Below are positions 35,501 through 44,963 of a DNA stretch of 64,000 nt, piece after piece. A program made the position numbers and the translations under genes. How positions within the stretch are numbered: position 1 is the stretch's first letter; every line of letters begins with the position of its first letter. Below the pieces are notes generated by a model. The model was not told where the DNA came from. It was given only the letters and a program-made list of their open reading frames with translations, and searched no databases. The stretch comes from CAWIJJ01 sp963836405 (GTDB lineage: Bacteria; Acidobacteriota; Terriglobia; Bryobacterales; Bryobacteraceae): assembly GCA_963836405.1 (NCBI GenBank), contig CAWIJL010000009.1:1-64000 (forward strand), in the 5' to 3' direction.

Positions 35501-35946
35501 TGCGCACCGCGCTGACTACCCTCACCGATGGATGGAAGCGGCCCGGCGCCGCTCCGGTTCCCGACGCCGTCAAGAAGTATGCGGACGACCTGCTGGCCAA
35601 AGCCAAATCCGCGGCCATCCCCGCCTTCGACACCGAACCGAGCGGCGAACCCCGTCTCCTCGGCTTTGCCGGCGCCCCGCTGCGGTACGTGGAGCCTACG
35701 GTGACCTCGCAAATTACGCGTGTGCTCCAGACCGTCGTGAACTACCCGTCGGCTCCGACCGCAAAGCAGGTGGCGGATCTCGACCAGGCGGAGGCGAATC
35801 TGAAGGCCGCGCTGGCGGAGGTCAACAAGCTCGACGGCGAGGTGCCGAAGCTGAATAAGATGATCACCGATGCCGCCGTGCCGTTCGTCACGCTGGATAC
35901 GACCAACGTGCCGGCCGCTACCGGCGGACGCGGCGGAGGCAACTAA
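32541..35946 (+). CDS. Secreted BNR/VPS10-like beta-propeller glycosidase-type protein, one-base frameshift in this sequence
   Basis: After repair this is about 1,134 aa. It has a signal peptide (MKRALAFALLCVSAYAQ) and many sialidase-type BNR repeats: IMKTVNGGTTWTPVF, VYKSLDAGKTWHNVG, VFRSYDGGATWAKV, IYRSDNHGETFTKM, LFKSTDRGDTWERL, LQVSRDGGKSWFNA and others. Such 'WD40/YVTN/BNR-like' proteins are common in Acidobacteriota; a sortilin-like propeller is likely, and the substrate is unknown. One extra base near 33054 (agcAtcggac) breaks the frame: without it YKSSDGGATWNKVFFVDED is continuous. A long Gly/Ala/Arg-rich linker (35032-35312) separates the propeller from a C-terminal helical region. 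Confidence 0.85.
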
Positions 35947-36097
35947 GGCTGCGCGACCGGATCGAGCGCTACTTCGAATTCGCAGCCCCCGGCACCGGCC
36001 GGCGGACCGAAATCCTGGCCGGATGACGGCCGGCCTTAATACTCGGCTGCGTATCGCGCTTTAAACTCCGACTTTTCCCGTGTGCTGAAAATCACAG

Positions 36098-36119
36098 TTC
36101 CGGACTGCCCTGTCCGGAA
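36098..36119 (+). repeat. Perfect 8-bp inverted repeat upstream of the TonB receptor gene
   Basis: TTCCGGAC and GTCCGGAA flank a 6-base loop, 71 bases before the GTG of the receptor gene. No T-run follows, so it is not a simple terminator of the BNR gene. It could be an operator for a dimeric regulator or a hairpin in the 5' leader of the receptor mRNA. The rest of the 243-bp gap holds a GC-rich dyad near 36018-36040 and no recognisable gene. Confidence 0.45.
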
Positions 36120-36189
36120 GATAGTTCAACGATAACGACGGACTCGCATAGGATAGGCGCCAGTTCACGCAGAGAAAAGGGGTGTCTCC

Positions 36190-39100
36190 GTGCCGAGAAT
36201 CGTCTGTGCCTTCGTGTGTCTTCTCCTCGCCGCGTCCTCGAGCTATGGCCAGCAGGCCATGGGCAGCATCACAGGAACTGTAACCGATCCGCAAGCGGCC
36301 GTCGTGCCGGGAGCGGTCGTGGTTCTGACTCACGTCGAAGCGAACCGCGTTTCCCGTACTACCACCAATGCAACCGGCTATTTCGAAGTCAATCTCCTCA
36401 CTCCCGGCACTTACACCGTAACGGTGGATTCGCCGGGGATGCGTAAGACAGTGCGAACCGGTCTCGTGCTGAACGTCGCCGGCCGGCTCGAGGTTACCAT
36501 CCAGTTACAACTCGGCCAGGCAACGGAAACTGTCCAGGTTACGGCGGAGTCGCCGCTGCTCGATACCACCTCCGCCTCCGGAGGCCGTGTCATCGACCAG
36601 CGCCAGATCGTCCAGTTGCCCTTCTCCGATATGAACCCCTTCGCCCTCGCCACACTCACCGCGGGCATGCAGTGGACCGGCCAGCCGGAATACCGCCGCC
36701 CCTTCGATAACGGCGGCACCTCCTCCTTCAACACCGCCGGCGGCGTCGGGTCCAACGAGTACACCGTGGATGGCGCTTCCGTCACCGGAACCAGCCGCCG
36801 CGTTGGCTTCGTTCCGTCCTCCGACGCGGTGGAAGAGTTCAAGCTCGAAACCAGCAGCTTCAACGCCACCTCGGGCTTCACCTCCGGCGCCACGGTCAAC
36901 GTCATGACCAAGGCCGGAACCAATTCCTACCATGGCTCGCTCTACGATCAGCACTGGCAGCAGCGCTGGAACGCGACCCCGCACTTCACCCGCCTGGCGT
37001 TTGAAAATCAGGTTGCACTGGGCCTGCTCAAGCCGGACGATCAGAAGCAGGCTACCGGCCGTTCCAACAACTTCGGCGGCAGCATCGGCGGGCCCGTCCG
37101 GATTCCCAAAATCTTCAACGGCAGGGACAAGCTCTTCTTCTTCTTCCAGTACAACGGCATCTACCAGAGCAAGGCCGAAACCACCGGCGAGATCAATAAC
37201 ACCGTGCCCAAGATGGCGTGGCGTCAGGGCGATTTCTCGGACCTGCTCGACATCGATCCCGTCCGTTTCACCGTCTATGACCCGCGCTCCGCGCAACTGG
37301 TGAACGGCCGCGTGACGCGCACCCCGTTCCCGGGCAACAAAGGCATCCCGGTCCTGAACCCGGTCTACGACACTTACGTCAAATTCTTCCCCGCTCCCAA
37401 CGATGTGCCCGGCCTGGTCAGTCCCGAGGGCACCAATAACTACTACGCCTCGGCCATGCCGAAGAACGAGAAGTTCAATTCGCTCACCAATCGCGTCGAT
37501 TACAACCTCGGCGAGCGGCACCGCGTGTTCGGCCGCTGGTACTGGAATCACCGGCTGGCCGACGAGTACGACTGGACTTACGAGACCCTCCGCGGCCTCC
37601 ATTCCAACGGCCTCGTGCGCATCAACAAGGGAGGCGGCGGAGACTATATCTGGACCATCAGCAATAGCAAAATTCTGAACCTCAGCGTCAATCTGACTCG
37701 TTTCAACGAGGGCAACGAAGCCTCCGTGCGGACCTCCTTCAAGCCCAGCGACGTCGGCCTGCCCGCGTACATCGACGCCAAGGCAGACCAGTTCCACATG
37801 CTGCCCCAGATGGCCGTTTCAGGCGTTGAAACCGTGGGCGGCGGCTATCCCGCCATCGGCACGCGCGGCACCACCGGCGAAGCGCGCATTCAAATGACCG
37901 ACGTGCGCGGCAGCCACTCCCTCACCTACGGCATCCAGGAACGCCGCTACTGGCGCACTTCCGGCTCGCCCGGCGATTCATCCGGCGTCTTCAGTTTCAC
38001 CAACACCTACATGCGCGCCGCGGATAACACTACCACCGCCAGCAACACCGGCCTCGCCTGGGCCGCGTTCATGATGGGCCTCCCCAGCAGCATCTCCATC
38101 TCCGGCAACGATACCGCGTACTGGTCCACCCGCTACCGCGCTCTGTTCGTGCAGGACGAGTGGCGCCTCACCCGAAAGCTCAAGCTCTCTCTCGGGCTGC
38201 GCTATGAAAGGGGCGCCGGTTCCACCGAGCGGTTCAACCGCGGCCTTGCCGCAGGTTTCGATTTCAACTACCGGCCCGTGTTTGCCGACGCCGTGGAAGC
38301 CGCGTACGCCAAGAATCCGCTCCCAGAGGTTGCCGCTTCGCAGTTCAAGCTCATGGGCGGCTCGCAATATCTCGGCTTCCCCAGCAAGACCTTCACCAAG
38401 GGCGTCCACACCTTCATGCCCAAGTTTGGCGCAGTCTACCAGCTTGACCCGAAGACGGTGATCCGCGGCGGCTACGGCTGGTATTACGACGTGCTCAACG
38501 TCAGCAACGGCACGCCCAGCCAGGAGGGCTTCAGCCAGTCCACCGGCACCACCGTCAGTTCCGACCTCGGCCGCACCATCTGCTGCGGCGTGGGCGCGGT
38601 AGGCGGCCTTTCGGCCACCAATAACCCCATGGTCGATCCCTTCCCGGTGCGCGCCAACGGAACGCGCTTTGAAACTCCCTATGGCAATTCGCTCGGCTCC
38701 ATGCTGCGCCAGGGCAGGGGATACTCCTTCACCCCCTACGATTTCGAGCCCGACTTCCAGCAGCGTTGGCGCATCGGCGTGCAGCGCGAGCTCCGCCCCG
38801 ATGTCATGCTCGACATCTCCTACAACGGCGCCTTCTCCAAAATCTGGATCGCGCAAACCATCAACTACCTTCCGGAGCAGTATTGGGCCACCGGCAACGT
38901 GCGCCAGCAGGCGGTGGATGACGGTTTGAACCGCAACGTTCCCAACCCCTTCAACATCTCCAATTTTTCATCGCTGGCCGCCAGCGATCCGAAGCTCTAT
39001 CAGTACCTCTCCACCAGTTCCTTCTTCACCAGTTCCACCATCCGCAAGGATGTTCTGCTCCGCGCCTACCCCAACATGAACGGCCTCACCGGACTGCGTC

Positions 39101-39867
39101 CCGAAAACAGCTTCAAGGACGCGCGCGGCAACAACGTCTACAACGACCTGCAACTGCTTGTCGAGAAGCGCTTCTCGCACGGCCTCCAGACCTCGTTCAT
39201 CTACACCTACGCGACCGGTACCGACCAGTATTACGCCAACCAGTTCGATACCGAACTCAGCACCCGCGCCAACGCCAACCTGCGGCCGCACCGCTTCGTG
39301 TGGACCACCGTCTACGAACTCCCCTTCGGTAAAGGCCGCCGCTTCGTCACTGACAGCCCGTTGCAGCACATCGTCGGCGGCTGGCAGTTGAGCTGGGTCT
39401 ACCAGCGCCAGAGCGGCCCGCCCACCGATTGGGGCAATCTCTTCTACTACGGCGACGTCAACGAGATCGCCGGCGTGCTCAATCACGACGAAGTGAACTC
39501 GAACGACATCCACACCTGGTTCGACCCGAACATCCGCTTCACCGGCACCGGCGCCGTGCCGTCCGGCTTCGTCGGTTTCGAAGGCCGCTCCGCCATGCAG
39601 CCCGGCAGCTACCACGTGCGTGTGTTCCCGAACCGCCTCACCTCCCTGCTGCAGGACGGCATCCGCAACTGGGACGTCAAGATCAAGCGCAACTTCCGCA
39701 TCCACGAACAACTGCGAGCCAGCTTCGACGTGGACCTGCTGAACGCCACCAACCACACCAATTTCGCCGGACCCAACCTTAGCCCCACCAGCACCAATTT
39801 TGGTAAAGTGACCACCCAGAGGGGCTTGAGCCGCATCATTCAGATCAACCTCCGGGTCGACTTTTGA
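36190..39867 (+). CDS. TonB-dependent receptor with carboxypeptidase-regulatory-like domain (Oar-like)
   Basis: The 1,225-aa outer membrane protein begins with a GTG and a signal peptide (RIVCAFVCLLLAASSSYGQQ). Next comes a carboxypeptidase-regulatory-like beta-sandwich (GSITGTVTDPQAAVVPGAVV, TNATGYFEVNLLTPGTYTVT), a plug domain (RVIDQRQIVQLPF, NEYTVDGASVTG, and GATVNVMTKAGTNSYHGSLY), and a 22-strand-type barrel ending RIIQINLRVDF. This group, abundant in Acidobacteriota, is thought to import oligosaccharides or peptides with energy from TonB-ExbBD. The following two genes (oxidoreductase, DUF6807) suggest a sugar-derived ligand, which is inference. Confidence 0.92.
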   Translation: MPRIVCAFVCLLLAASSSYGQQAMGSITGTVTDPQAAVVPGAVVVLTHVEANRVSRTTTNATGYFEVNLLTPGTYTVTVDSPGMRKTVRTGLVLNVAGRLEVTIQLQLGQATETVQVTAESPLLDTTSASGGRVIDQRQIVQLPFSDMNPFALATLTAGMQWTGQPEYRRPFDNGGTSSFNTAGGVGSNEYTVDGASVTGTSRRVGFVPSSDAVEEFKLETSSFNATSGFTSGATVNVMTKAGTNSYHGSLYDQHWQQRWNATPHFTRLAFENQVALGLLKPDDQKQATGRSNNFGGSIGGPVRIPKIFNGRDKLFFFFQYNGIYQSKAETTGEINNTVPKMAWRQGDFSDLLDIDPVRFTVYDPRSAQLVNGRVTRTPFPGNKGIPVLNPVYDTYVKFFPAPNDVPGLVSPEGTNNYYASAMPKNEKFNSLTNRVDYNLGERHRVFGRWYWNHRLADEYDWTYETLRGLHSNGLVRINKGGGGDYIWTISNSKILNLSVNLTRFNEGNEASVRTSFKPSDVGLPAYIDAKADQFHMLPQMAVSGVETVGGGYPAIGTRGTTGEARIQMTDVRGSHSLTYGIQERRYWRTSGSPGDSSGVFSFTNTYMRAADNTTTASNTGLAWAAFMMGLPSSISISGNDTAYWSTRYRALFVQDEWRLTRKLKLSLGLRYERGAGSTERFNRGLAAGFDFNYRPVFADAVEAAYAKNPLPEVAASQFKLMGGSQYLGFPSKTFTKGVHTFMPKFGAVYQLDPKTVIRGGYGWYYDVLNVSNGTPSQEGFSQSTGTTVSSDLGRTICCGVGAVGGLSATNNPMVDPFPVRANGTRFETPYGNSLGSMLRQGRGYSFTPYDFEPDFQQRWRIGVQRELRPDVMLDISYNGAFSKIWIAQTINYLPEQYWATGNVRQQAVDDGLNRNVPNPFNISNFSSLAASDPKLYQYLSTSSFFTSSTIRKDVLLRAYPNMNGLTGLRPENSFKDARGNNVYNDLQLLVEKRFSHGLQTSFIYTYATGTDQYYANQFDTELSTRANANLRPHRFVWTTVYELPFGKGRRFVTDSPLQHIVGGWQLSWVYQRQSGPPTDWGNLFYYGDVNEIAGVLNHDEVNSNDIHTWFDPNIRFTGTGAVPSGFVGFEGRSAMQPGSYHVRVFPNRLTSLLQDGIRNWDVKIKRNFRIHEQLRASFDVDLLNATNHTNFAGPNLSPTSTNFGKVTTQRGLSRIIQINLRVDF

Positions 39868-39919
39868 GCGCTCAGGCGGGAAACTGGATAACAGTCTTTG
39901 GCACGAGGAAAGGATCCAT

Positions 39920-41218
39920 ATGAATCGACGATATTTTCTGATGAGCGCGGCGGCGGCGGCCTCCAGCCAGGCGGTACGCGGAATGCAAAGTCCGAATGAC
40001 ACGATTCGCATCGCGGTCGTCGGGTGCGGCGGCCGCGGCAGCAGCCACGTCGGCGCATGGACCGGGATGCAGAATGTCGAACTGGCCGGGCTGGTGGATG
40101 TGGACGATACGCACGCCGAGCGGTACGTCGGAAACCTGGTCCGCCAGAACAAGAAGGCGGTCCCGACCTTTCGGGACGTGCGCAAGGTTCTCGACGACAA
40201 GAACATCGACGCCATCTCCATCGCGTCGCCGAATCACTGGCACACGCTGCAAACCATCTGGGCCTGCCAGGCCGGCAAGGACGTGTACGTCGAAAAGCCG
40301 GCCTCGCACAATGTGTTCGAATCCAAGCAGGTTGTGGCAGCCGCGCGCAAATACAACCGCATCGTCCAGATGGGCAGCCAGAGCCGTTCCTCGGCGGCGC
40401 TCCAGGAAGGTGTGAAGCGCATGCGCGATGGCGAGTTCGGCGAGATCTACATGACCCGCGGCCTGTGCTTCAAAAACCGCGATACCATCGGCAAAACGCC
40501 GCCTTCGCCCGTTCCTCCCGGGGTCGATTACGACATGTGGACCGGCCCCTCCCCCATGCATCCGTTCACCAAGAACCGCTTCCACTACAACTGGCACTGG
40601 TTCTGGGATACCGGCAACGGCGACCTCGGCAACCAGGGAATTCACGAGGTGGATATCTGCCGCTGGGGTCTCGGCGTAACCCATCCCACCAAGGTCAGCG
40701 CCATCGGCGGCAAGTTCATGTTCGATGACGACCAGGAGACGCCCAACACGCTCAGCGCCAACTATGAATTCAACGTGAACGGCAAGCCCAAAATGATGGA
40801 GTTCGAGGTGCGCCACTGGATCAGCAATCACGAGGCCGGCATCAGTGGGGAGCGACCCGGCAACACCATCGGCAACACGTTCTATGGCGCCAACGGTTAC
40901 CTGGTGATCGACAACTACAACAAGTATTACAGCTTCGTCGGCAAGGAGCAGAAGCCCGGCCCGGCACGGACCGAACGCGAGCACCACTTCGAGAACTTCA
41001 TCTCCGCCGTGCGCAGCCGCAAGCGCGAAGAGCTGAATGCCGAGATCGAAGAAGGGGCCCTCTCCTGCAACCTGGTGCACCTTGCCAACATCTCCTACCG
41101 CCTCGGCCGCACTCTCCACTGGGACGAAAAGACCTGGACCATCAAGAACGATCCGGAAGCGAACAAAATGCTGACGCGCGAGTACCGCAAGCCCTACGTG
41201 GTGCCCGAAAAGGTGTAA
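39920..41218 (+). CDS. Tat-exported Gfo/Idh/MocA family oxidoreductase
   Basis: The 432-aa protein has a Tat-type start (MNRRYFLMSAAAAASSQAV), an N-terminal Rossmann fold with IRIAVVGCGGRGSSHVGAW, the family EKPASHN motif (EKP) in VYVEKPASHNVFESK, and a C-terminal beta-sheet domain with the substrate-site HYNWHWFWDTGNGDLGNQG and HEVDICRW. NAD(P)-linked oxidation or reduction of a sugar or inositol-like compound is typical; Tat export with a bound cofactor is known for relatives such as glucose-fructose oxidoreductase. It starts 52 bp after the receptor and 5 bp before the DUF6807 gene. Confidence 0.9.
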   Translation: MNRRYFLMSAAAAASSQAVRGMQSPNDTIRIAVVGCGGRGSSHVGAWTGMQNVELAGLVDVDDTHAERYVGNLVRQNKKAVPTFRDVRKVLDDKNIDAISIASPNHWHTLQTIWACQAGKDVYVEKPASHNVFESKQVVAAARKYNRIVQMGSQSRSSAALQEGVKRMRDGEFGEIYMTRGLCFKNRDTIGKTPPSPVPPGVDYDMWTGPSPMHPFTKNRFHYNWHWFWDTGNGDLGNQGIHEVDICRWGLGVTHPTKVSAIGGKFMFDDDQETPNTLSANYEFNVNGKPKMMEFEVRHWISNHEAGISGERPGNTIGNTFYGANGYLVIDNYNKYYSFVGKEQKPGPARTEREHHFENFISAVRSRKREELNAEIEEGALSCNLVHLANISYRLGRTLHWDEKTWTIKNDPEANKMLTREYRKPYVVPEKV

Positions 41219-41223
41219 GACTC

Positions 41224-42183
41224 ATGAAGATGAGAACGCTTCTTCTGTTGGCGGCCGTGGCCCTCTGGCCCGCGGCCGCGCAGGTCCAGCTCACACCCGG
41301 CAAAGACAAAATCGAGATCACCATCGCCGGCAAACCGTACGGCACGTTCTACATGATGGGCGAGGACGTGACCAAGCCGTATTTGTGGCCGGTCCGCGCC
41401 GCCACCGGAACCTACGTCACCCGCGCCTTCCCCATGGAAAACATCGAGGAGGAAGCCAAGGGGCCGAAAGATCATCCGCACCAGCGCGGCATCTGGTTCG
41501 CCCACGACAAGGTCAACGGCATCGATTTCTGGAACAACGAAGCCAGCTACAAAGAGCCTCCCAAGCGCGGCAAGATGGTCCTCAAGGGAACTCCGGAAGT
41601 GACCAGCGGTAAGGACAAAGGCACGCTCAAGGCGGTCTTCGACTGGACCGACCGGCAGGGCAACGTGGTCCTCACCGAAACCCGCGTCATGACCTTCTAT
41701 TCGCAGCCCGACCTCCGCACCATCGATTTCGACATCACCCTGACCTCCGTCCAGAAGGTCGAATATGGCGACGGCAAGGACGGCGCGTTCGGCATCCGCC
41801 TGCGGCCGGTCCTCGACGAACAGGGCGGCACCGGCAAGATCACCAACGCCGATGGGTTGGTCGGTGAAAAAGAGGCCTGGGGCAAGCCCTCCGACTGGTG
41901 CGATTATTCAGGCGCCATCGGCGACGAGAAAGTCGGAGTCGCCATCTTCGACAATCCGGAAAATCCCCGTCATCCGGTTCGCTGGCACGTGCGCGGCTAT
42001 GGCTTGTTCGCCGCCAATCCGTTCGGCGTCTCCGTCTTCACCAATGACAAATCGCAGAACGGCGCCATGACGGTGGACCCGGGCAAATCTTTGCGCTACC
42101 GCTATCGTGTGGTGGTTCATCCCGGCGACGTGAAGTCGGCCGACGTGGCCGGCCTGTACGCGAGGTACGCCGCCGGAAAGTAG
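41224..42183 (+). CDS. Secreted DUF6807 (PmoA-family-named) protein
   Basis: The 319-aa product has a signal peptide (MRTLLLLAAVALWPAAAQV) and the DUF6807 signature: YLWPVRAATGTYVTRAFPM, then KGPKDHPHQRGIWFAHDKVN with the conserved His cluster, and DWCDYSGAIGDEKVGVAIFD with NPRHPVRWHVRGYGLFAANP. Automated annotation often calls the family 'methane oxygenase PmoA', but these proteins are not methane monooxygenase subunits and their activity is unknown. They regularly sit next to Gfo/Idh/MocA oxidoreductases, as here (5-bp gap), which suggests a shared sugar-related pathway. Confidence 0.85.
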   Translation: MKMRTLLLLAAVALWPAAAQVQLTPGKDKIEITIAGKPYGTFYMMGEDVTKPYLWPVRAATGTYVTRAFPMENIEEEAKGPKDHPHQRGIWFAHDKVNGIDFWNNEASYKEPPKRGKMVLKGTPEVTSGKDKGTLKAVFDWTDRQGNVVLTETRVMTFYSQPDLRTIDFDITLTSVQKVEYGDGKDGAFGIRLRPVLDEQGGTGKITNADGLVGEKEAWGKPSDWCDYSGAIGDEKVGVAIFDNPENPRHPVRWHVRGYGLFAANPFGVSVFTNDKSQNGAMTVDPGKSLRYRYRVVVHPGDVKSADVAGLYARYAAGK

Positions 42184-42198
42184 TCCGCTCCGGTCCGG

Positions 42199-43452
42199 CT
42201 AGCGCGCGAAGTTCGCCATCGTCGTGATCACCAGGGCGTTGGCGAAGTCGATGAGAAACGCGCCTACCAGCGGTACCACCAGGTAAGCGCGCGGGGCCGG
42301 ACCGAACTTCTCCGCCAGCACTCCCATGCAGGCCAGCGCGTTGGCGCTCGTGCCCAGCATGAAGCCGCAGAACCCTCCGCACATCACGGCCGCATCGTAG
42401 TCGCGGCCCATCAGGAAGAAGAGCGCGAAACGCGTGGCCAGGAAGACCAGCACCACCTCGAGCAGCAGGATCGCCATCAGCGGCAATGCCAGGTGTACCA
42501 GCGTCCATAACTGAAGCGTCATCAGGGCCATCACGATAAATATATTCAGCGCGATGTCCCCCACGCTGTCCACCGTGTGCTGCGAAATGCGGAACCAGCC
42601 CGTGGCATCATCCACGTTCCGAATGAGGCTCGCCGCCAGCATCGCCCCGATGTACGCAGGCAGCGCCAGGCCCCGCGCCTTCAGCCACGGGTCGAGATTC
42701 ACGGTGATGAAGCTGCCGATTCCCATCGCCACCGCAATCAGGATCACCGTGCTCATCAGCCGCGTGCGTTCCGCCTCCGATTCGTCCTCCATCGGGCTTG
42801 CGGGCGATTCGATCGGGTCGCCTTCGTAGACCAGCGCCTTGGCATTCTCGAGATCGTTGCGGCGCACTCCCGGCGGTTTCAGGTGAAATCGTTTGATCAG
42901 CGCTCCGCCCACCGGTCCTCCAAGCAGTCCGCCCGCCACAATTCCGAACATCGCCGCCGCCAGTCCGATCGCGGGAGCGCCGGCCACGCCCCACTGTTCA
43001 AAGCTCGAACCAAAGGCGAGTGCCGTCGCCGGTCCTCCGGCCATGGAAACCGAGCCCGCCAGAATTCCGGTCAGCGGATTCAACCCGAACAGGCTCGCCG
43101 CTCCCATTCCGACCAGGTTTTGCAGCACCACCACGGATGCCGAAACCGCGAAGAACAGGCCCACCTGGATGCCTCCCTGTTTGAGCAGGCGCAGGCTCGC
43201 TCCCATGCCGATCGTGGTGAAGAAAGCGATCATCAGAATGTCGCGCAGCACCAGGTCCGGTTCCAGATTCAGGTAGCGGTCGCGAAGGATCAGCGCGGCC
43301 AGGGAAAACACCAGGCCGCCCACCACGGACGCAGGAATATTCAACCGGTCGAGGACCGGGAAGCGCCGTTTCAGCCAAATGCCGATGGCCAGGCCGAAAC
43401 ACGCGAATGCCAACACTTGTACCGCATTCAACTTCAAGATTGGGACATTCAT
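42199..43452 (-). CDS. gltS: Sodium/glutamate symporter
   Basis: The 417-aa integral membrane protein has about 10-12 helices. The paired motifs of the GltS family are visible: SMAGGPATALAFGSSFEQWG and IGLAAAMFGIVAGGLLGGPV in the first half, and AVMCGGFCGFMLGTSANALA in the second. It should couple glutamate uptake to Na+. The gene converges with DUF6807 (15-bp gap) and its 5' end faces the flavoenzyme gene across a 104-bp divergent promoter region. Confidence 0.9.
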   Translation of the reverse strand: MNVPILKLNAVQVLAFACFGLAIGIWLKRRFPVLDRLNIPASVVGGLVFSLAALILRDRYLNLEPDLVLRDILMIAFFTTIGMGASLRLLKQGGIQVGLFFAVSASVVVLQNLVGMGAASLFGLNPLTGILAGSVSMAGGPATALAFGSSFEQWGVAGAPAIGLAAAMFGIVAGGLLGGPVGGALIKRFHLKPPGVRRNDLENAKALVYEGDPIESPASPMEDESEAERTRLMSTVILIAVAMGIGSFITVNLDPWLKARGLALPAYIGAMLAASLIRNVDDATGWFRISQHTVDSVGDIALNIFIVMALMTLQLWTLVHLALPLMAILLLEVVLVFLATRFALFFLMGRDYDAAVMCGGFCGFMLGTSANALACMGVLAEKFGPAPRAYLVVPLVGAFLIDFANALVITTMANFAR

Positions 43453-43556
43453 ACGGGGAGTGTTTTGCCGAAGCTAGCAGTTTTCACACGGATGTGTCAA
43501 ATCTCGTAACCCCTTCTTTTCTGCCCGTTGTATACTCCTCCGTACTGGAGAGTTTT

Positions 43557-44954
43557 ATGGGACATTCACCTGCACCAACTCGAGACGATTCGGCCATCGC
43601 CGCTCTTACTGCATCCGTACGGGGCCGGGTGATCCGGCCGGATGACGATTTGTATGAGACAGCGCGGCACGTTTACAACGGGAACATCGACCGCAGACCG
43701 GCACTGGTCGTCCAGTGCGCGGACGTGGCCGACGTGATCCATTGCGTCAACTTCGCGCGCGAACAGAAGCTCATGCCCGCCATCCGCGGCGGCGGCCACA
43801 GCGCGCCCGGTTTCGGCACCTGCGACGGCGGGATTGTGATCGATCTCGCACGCCTCAAGGGAATCCGCGTGGATGCCGCCGCGCGCACCGTGCGGGCCGA
43901 GGGAGGCTGCACCTGGGGCGACGTCGATCACGCCACGCACGCGTTCGGACTCGCCGCCGTGGGCGGCATCATTTCCACCACCGGCGTCGGCGGGCTGACC
44001 ACCGGCGGCGGCTTCGGCTATCTCACCCGCCGCTACGGACTCGCCTGCGACAACCTTCTCTCGGCCGACGTGGTTACCGCCGATGGACAGTTGCGGCACG
44101 CCAGCCCGTCGGAGAATCCCGACCTGTTCTGGGCTATCCGCGGCGGCAGCGGCAACTTCGGCGTGGTCACTTCGCTCGAGTTTCGCCTTCATCCCATGAG
44201 CATGATTTACGCCGGCCCACTGCTGTTTCCCGTGGAGCGCGCCGCCGAAGTCATGCGCGCGTTCAACACATTCATGAAAACGGCGCCGCGCGAGCTCAAC
44301 GCATTTTTCGCTTTCCTGATCGTGCCGCCCGGGCCGCCGTTCCCCGCCGAACTGCACATGAAAACCATGTGCGGCATGATCGTCACCTGGTCCGGCGACC
44401 TCGCCAAGGGCGACGCCGCCATAAAACCGCTGACCGATCTCAAACCCGTTTTCGCGCACACCGGACCGGTTCCTTATCCGATGCTGCAATCGCTTTTCGA
44501 CCCGCTGCTGCCGCCCGGCCTGCACCAGTATTGGAAGGGCGACTTCACCGGCGACCTGACCGAAGAGATCATCGCCGCCCACGTCAAGCACGGGCCGCAA
44601 ATCCCCAACTTCCATTCCGCCATGCACATCTACGCCATGGACGGCGCCGTCCACGACGTCGCCAAAGACGCCACCGCCTTCGGCTTCCGCGACATTCGGT
44701 TCACTCACGTGATCGTCGCCGTAACGCCCGATGCGAACGCTGTTCCAGCGCAGCGCGATTGGGTGCGCGCCTACTACAACGAACTCCACCCGCTGTCCGC
44801 CGGCGGGGCGTACGTCAATTTCCTGATGGAGGAAGGAGATGACCGGGTCGAAGCGAGCTTCGGCGGAAATTACAAGCGCCTTGCCACGGTGAAAGCAAAG
44901 TACGATCCCGGCAATCTGTTCCGCTGGAACCAGAACATCAAACCGGCGGCCTGA
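43557..44954 (+). CDS. FAD-linked oxidase with berberine-bridge-enzyme C-terminus
   Basis: The 465-aa flavoprotein has a PCMH-type FAD domain: VQCADVADVIHCVNFAREQ, IRGGGHSAPGFGTCDGG (the His that carries FAD covalently in this family), GGIISTTGVGGLTTGGGFGY and GLACDNLLSADVVTADG. The C-terminal BBE motif is complete (YVNFLMEEGDD, NYKRLATVKAKYDPGNLFRW). Members oxidise sugars, alkaloid-like or polyphenol alcohols with O2 as acceptor. No signal peptide. Start ATG 43557 is preceded by CTGGAGAG; a TATACT -10-like hexamer lies at 43530-43535. Confidence 0.9.
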   Translation: MGHSPAPTRDDSAIAALTASVRGRVIRPDDDLYETARHVYNGNIDRRPALVVQCADVADVIHCVNFAREQKLMPAIRGGGHSAPGFGTCDGGIVIDLARLKGIRVDAAARTVRAEGGCTWGDVDHATHAFGLAAVGGIISTTGVGGLTTGGGFGYLTRRYGLACDNLLSADVVTADGQLRHASPSENPDLFWAIRGGSGNFGVVTSLEFRLHPMSMIYAGPLLFPVERAAEVMRAFNTFMKTAPRELNAFFAFLIVPPGPPFPAELHMKTMCGMIVTWSGDLAKGDAAIKPLTDLKPVFAHTGPVPYPMLQSLFDPLLPPGLHQYWKGDFTGDLTEEIIAAHVKHGPQIPNFHSAMHIYAMDGAVHDVAKDATAFGFRDIRFTHVIVAVTPDANAVPAQRDWVRAYYNELHPLSAGGAYVNFLMEEGDDRVEASFGGNYKRLATVKAKYDPGNLFRWNQNIKPAA

Positions 44955-44963
44955 GACGCCGGT

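Noticed and set aside
36098..36119. Intrinsic terminator for the BNR gene
   Set aside because: The perfect stem is not followed by a T-run on either strand.
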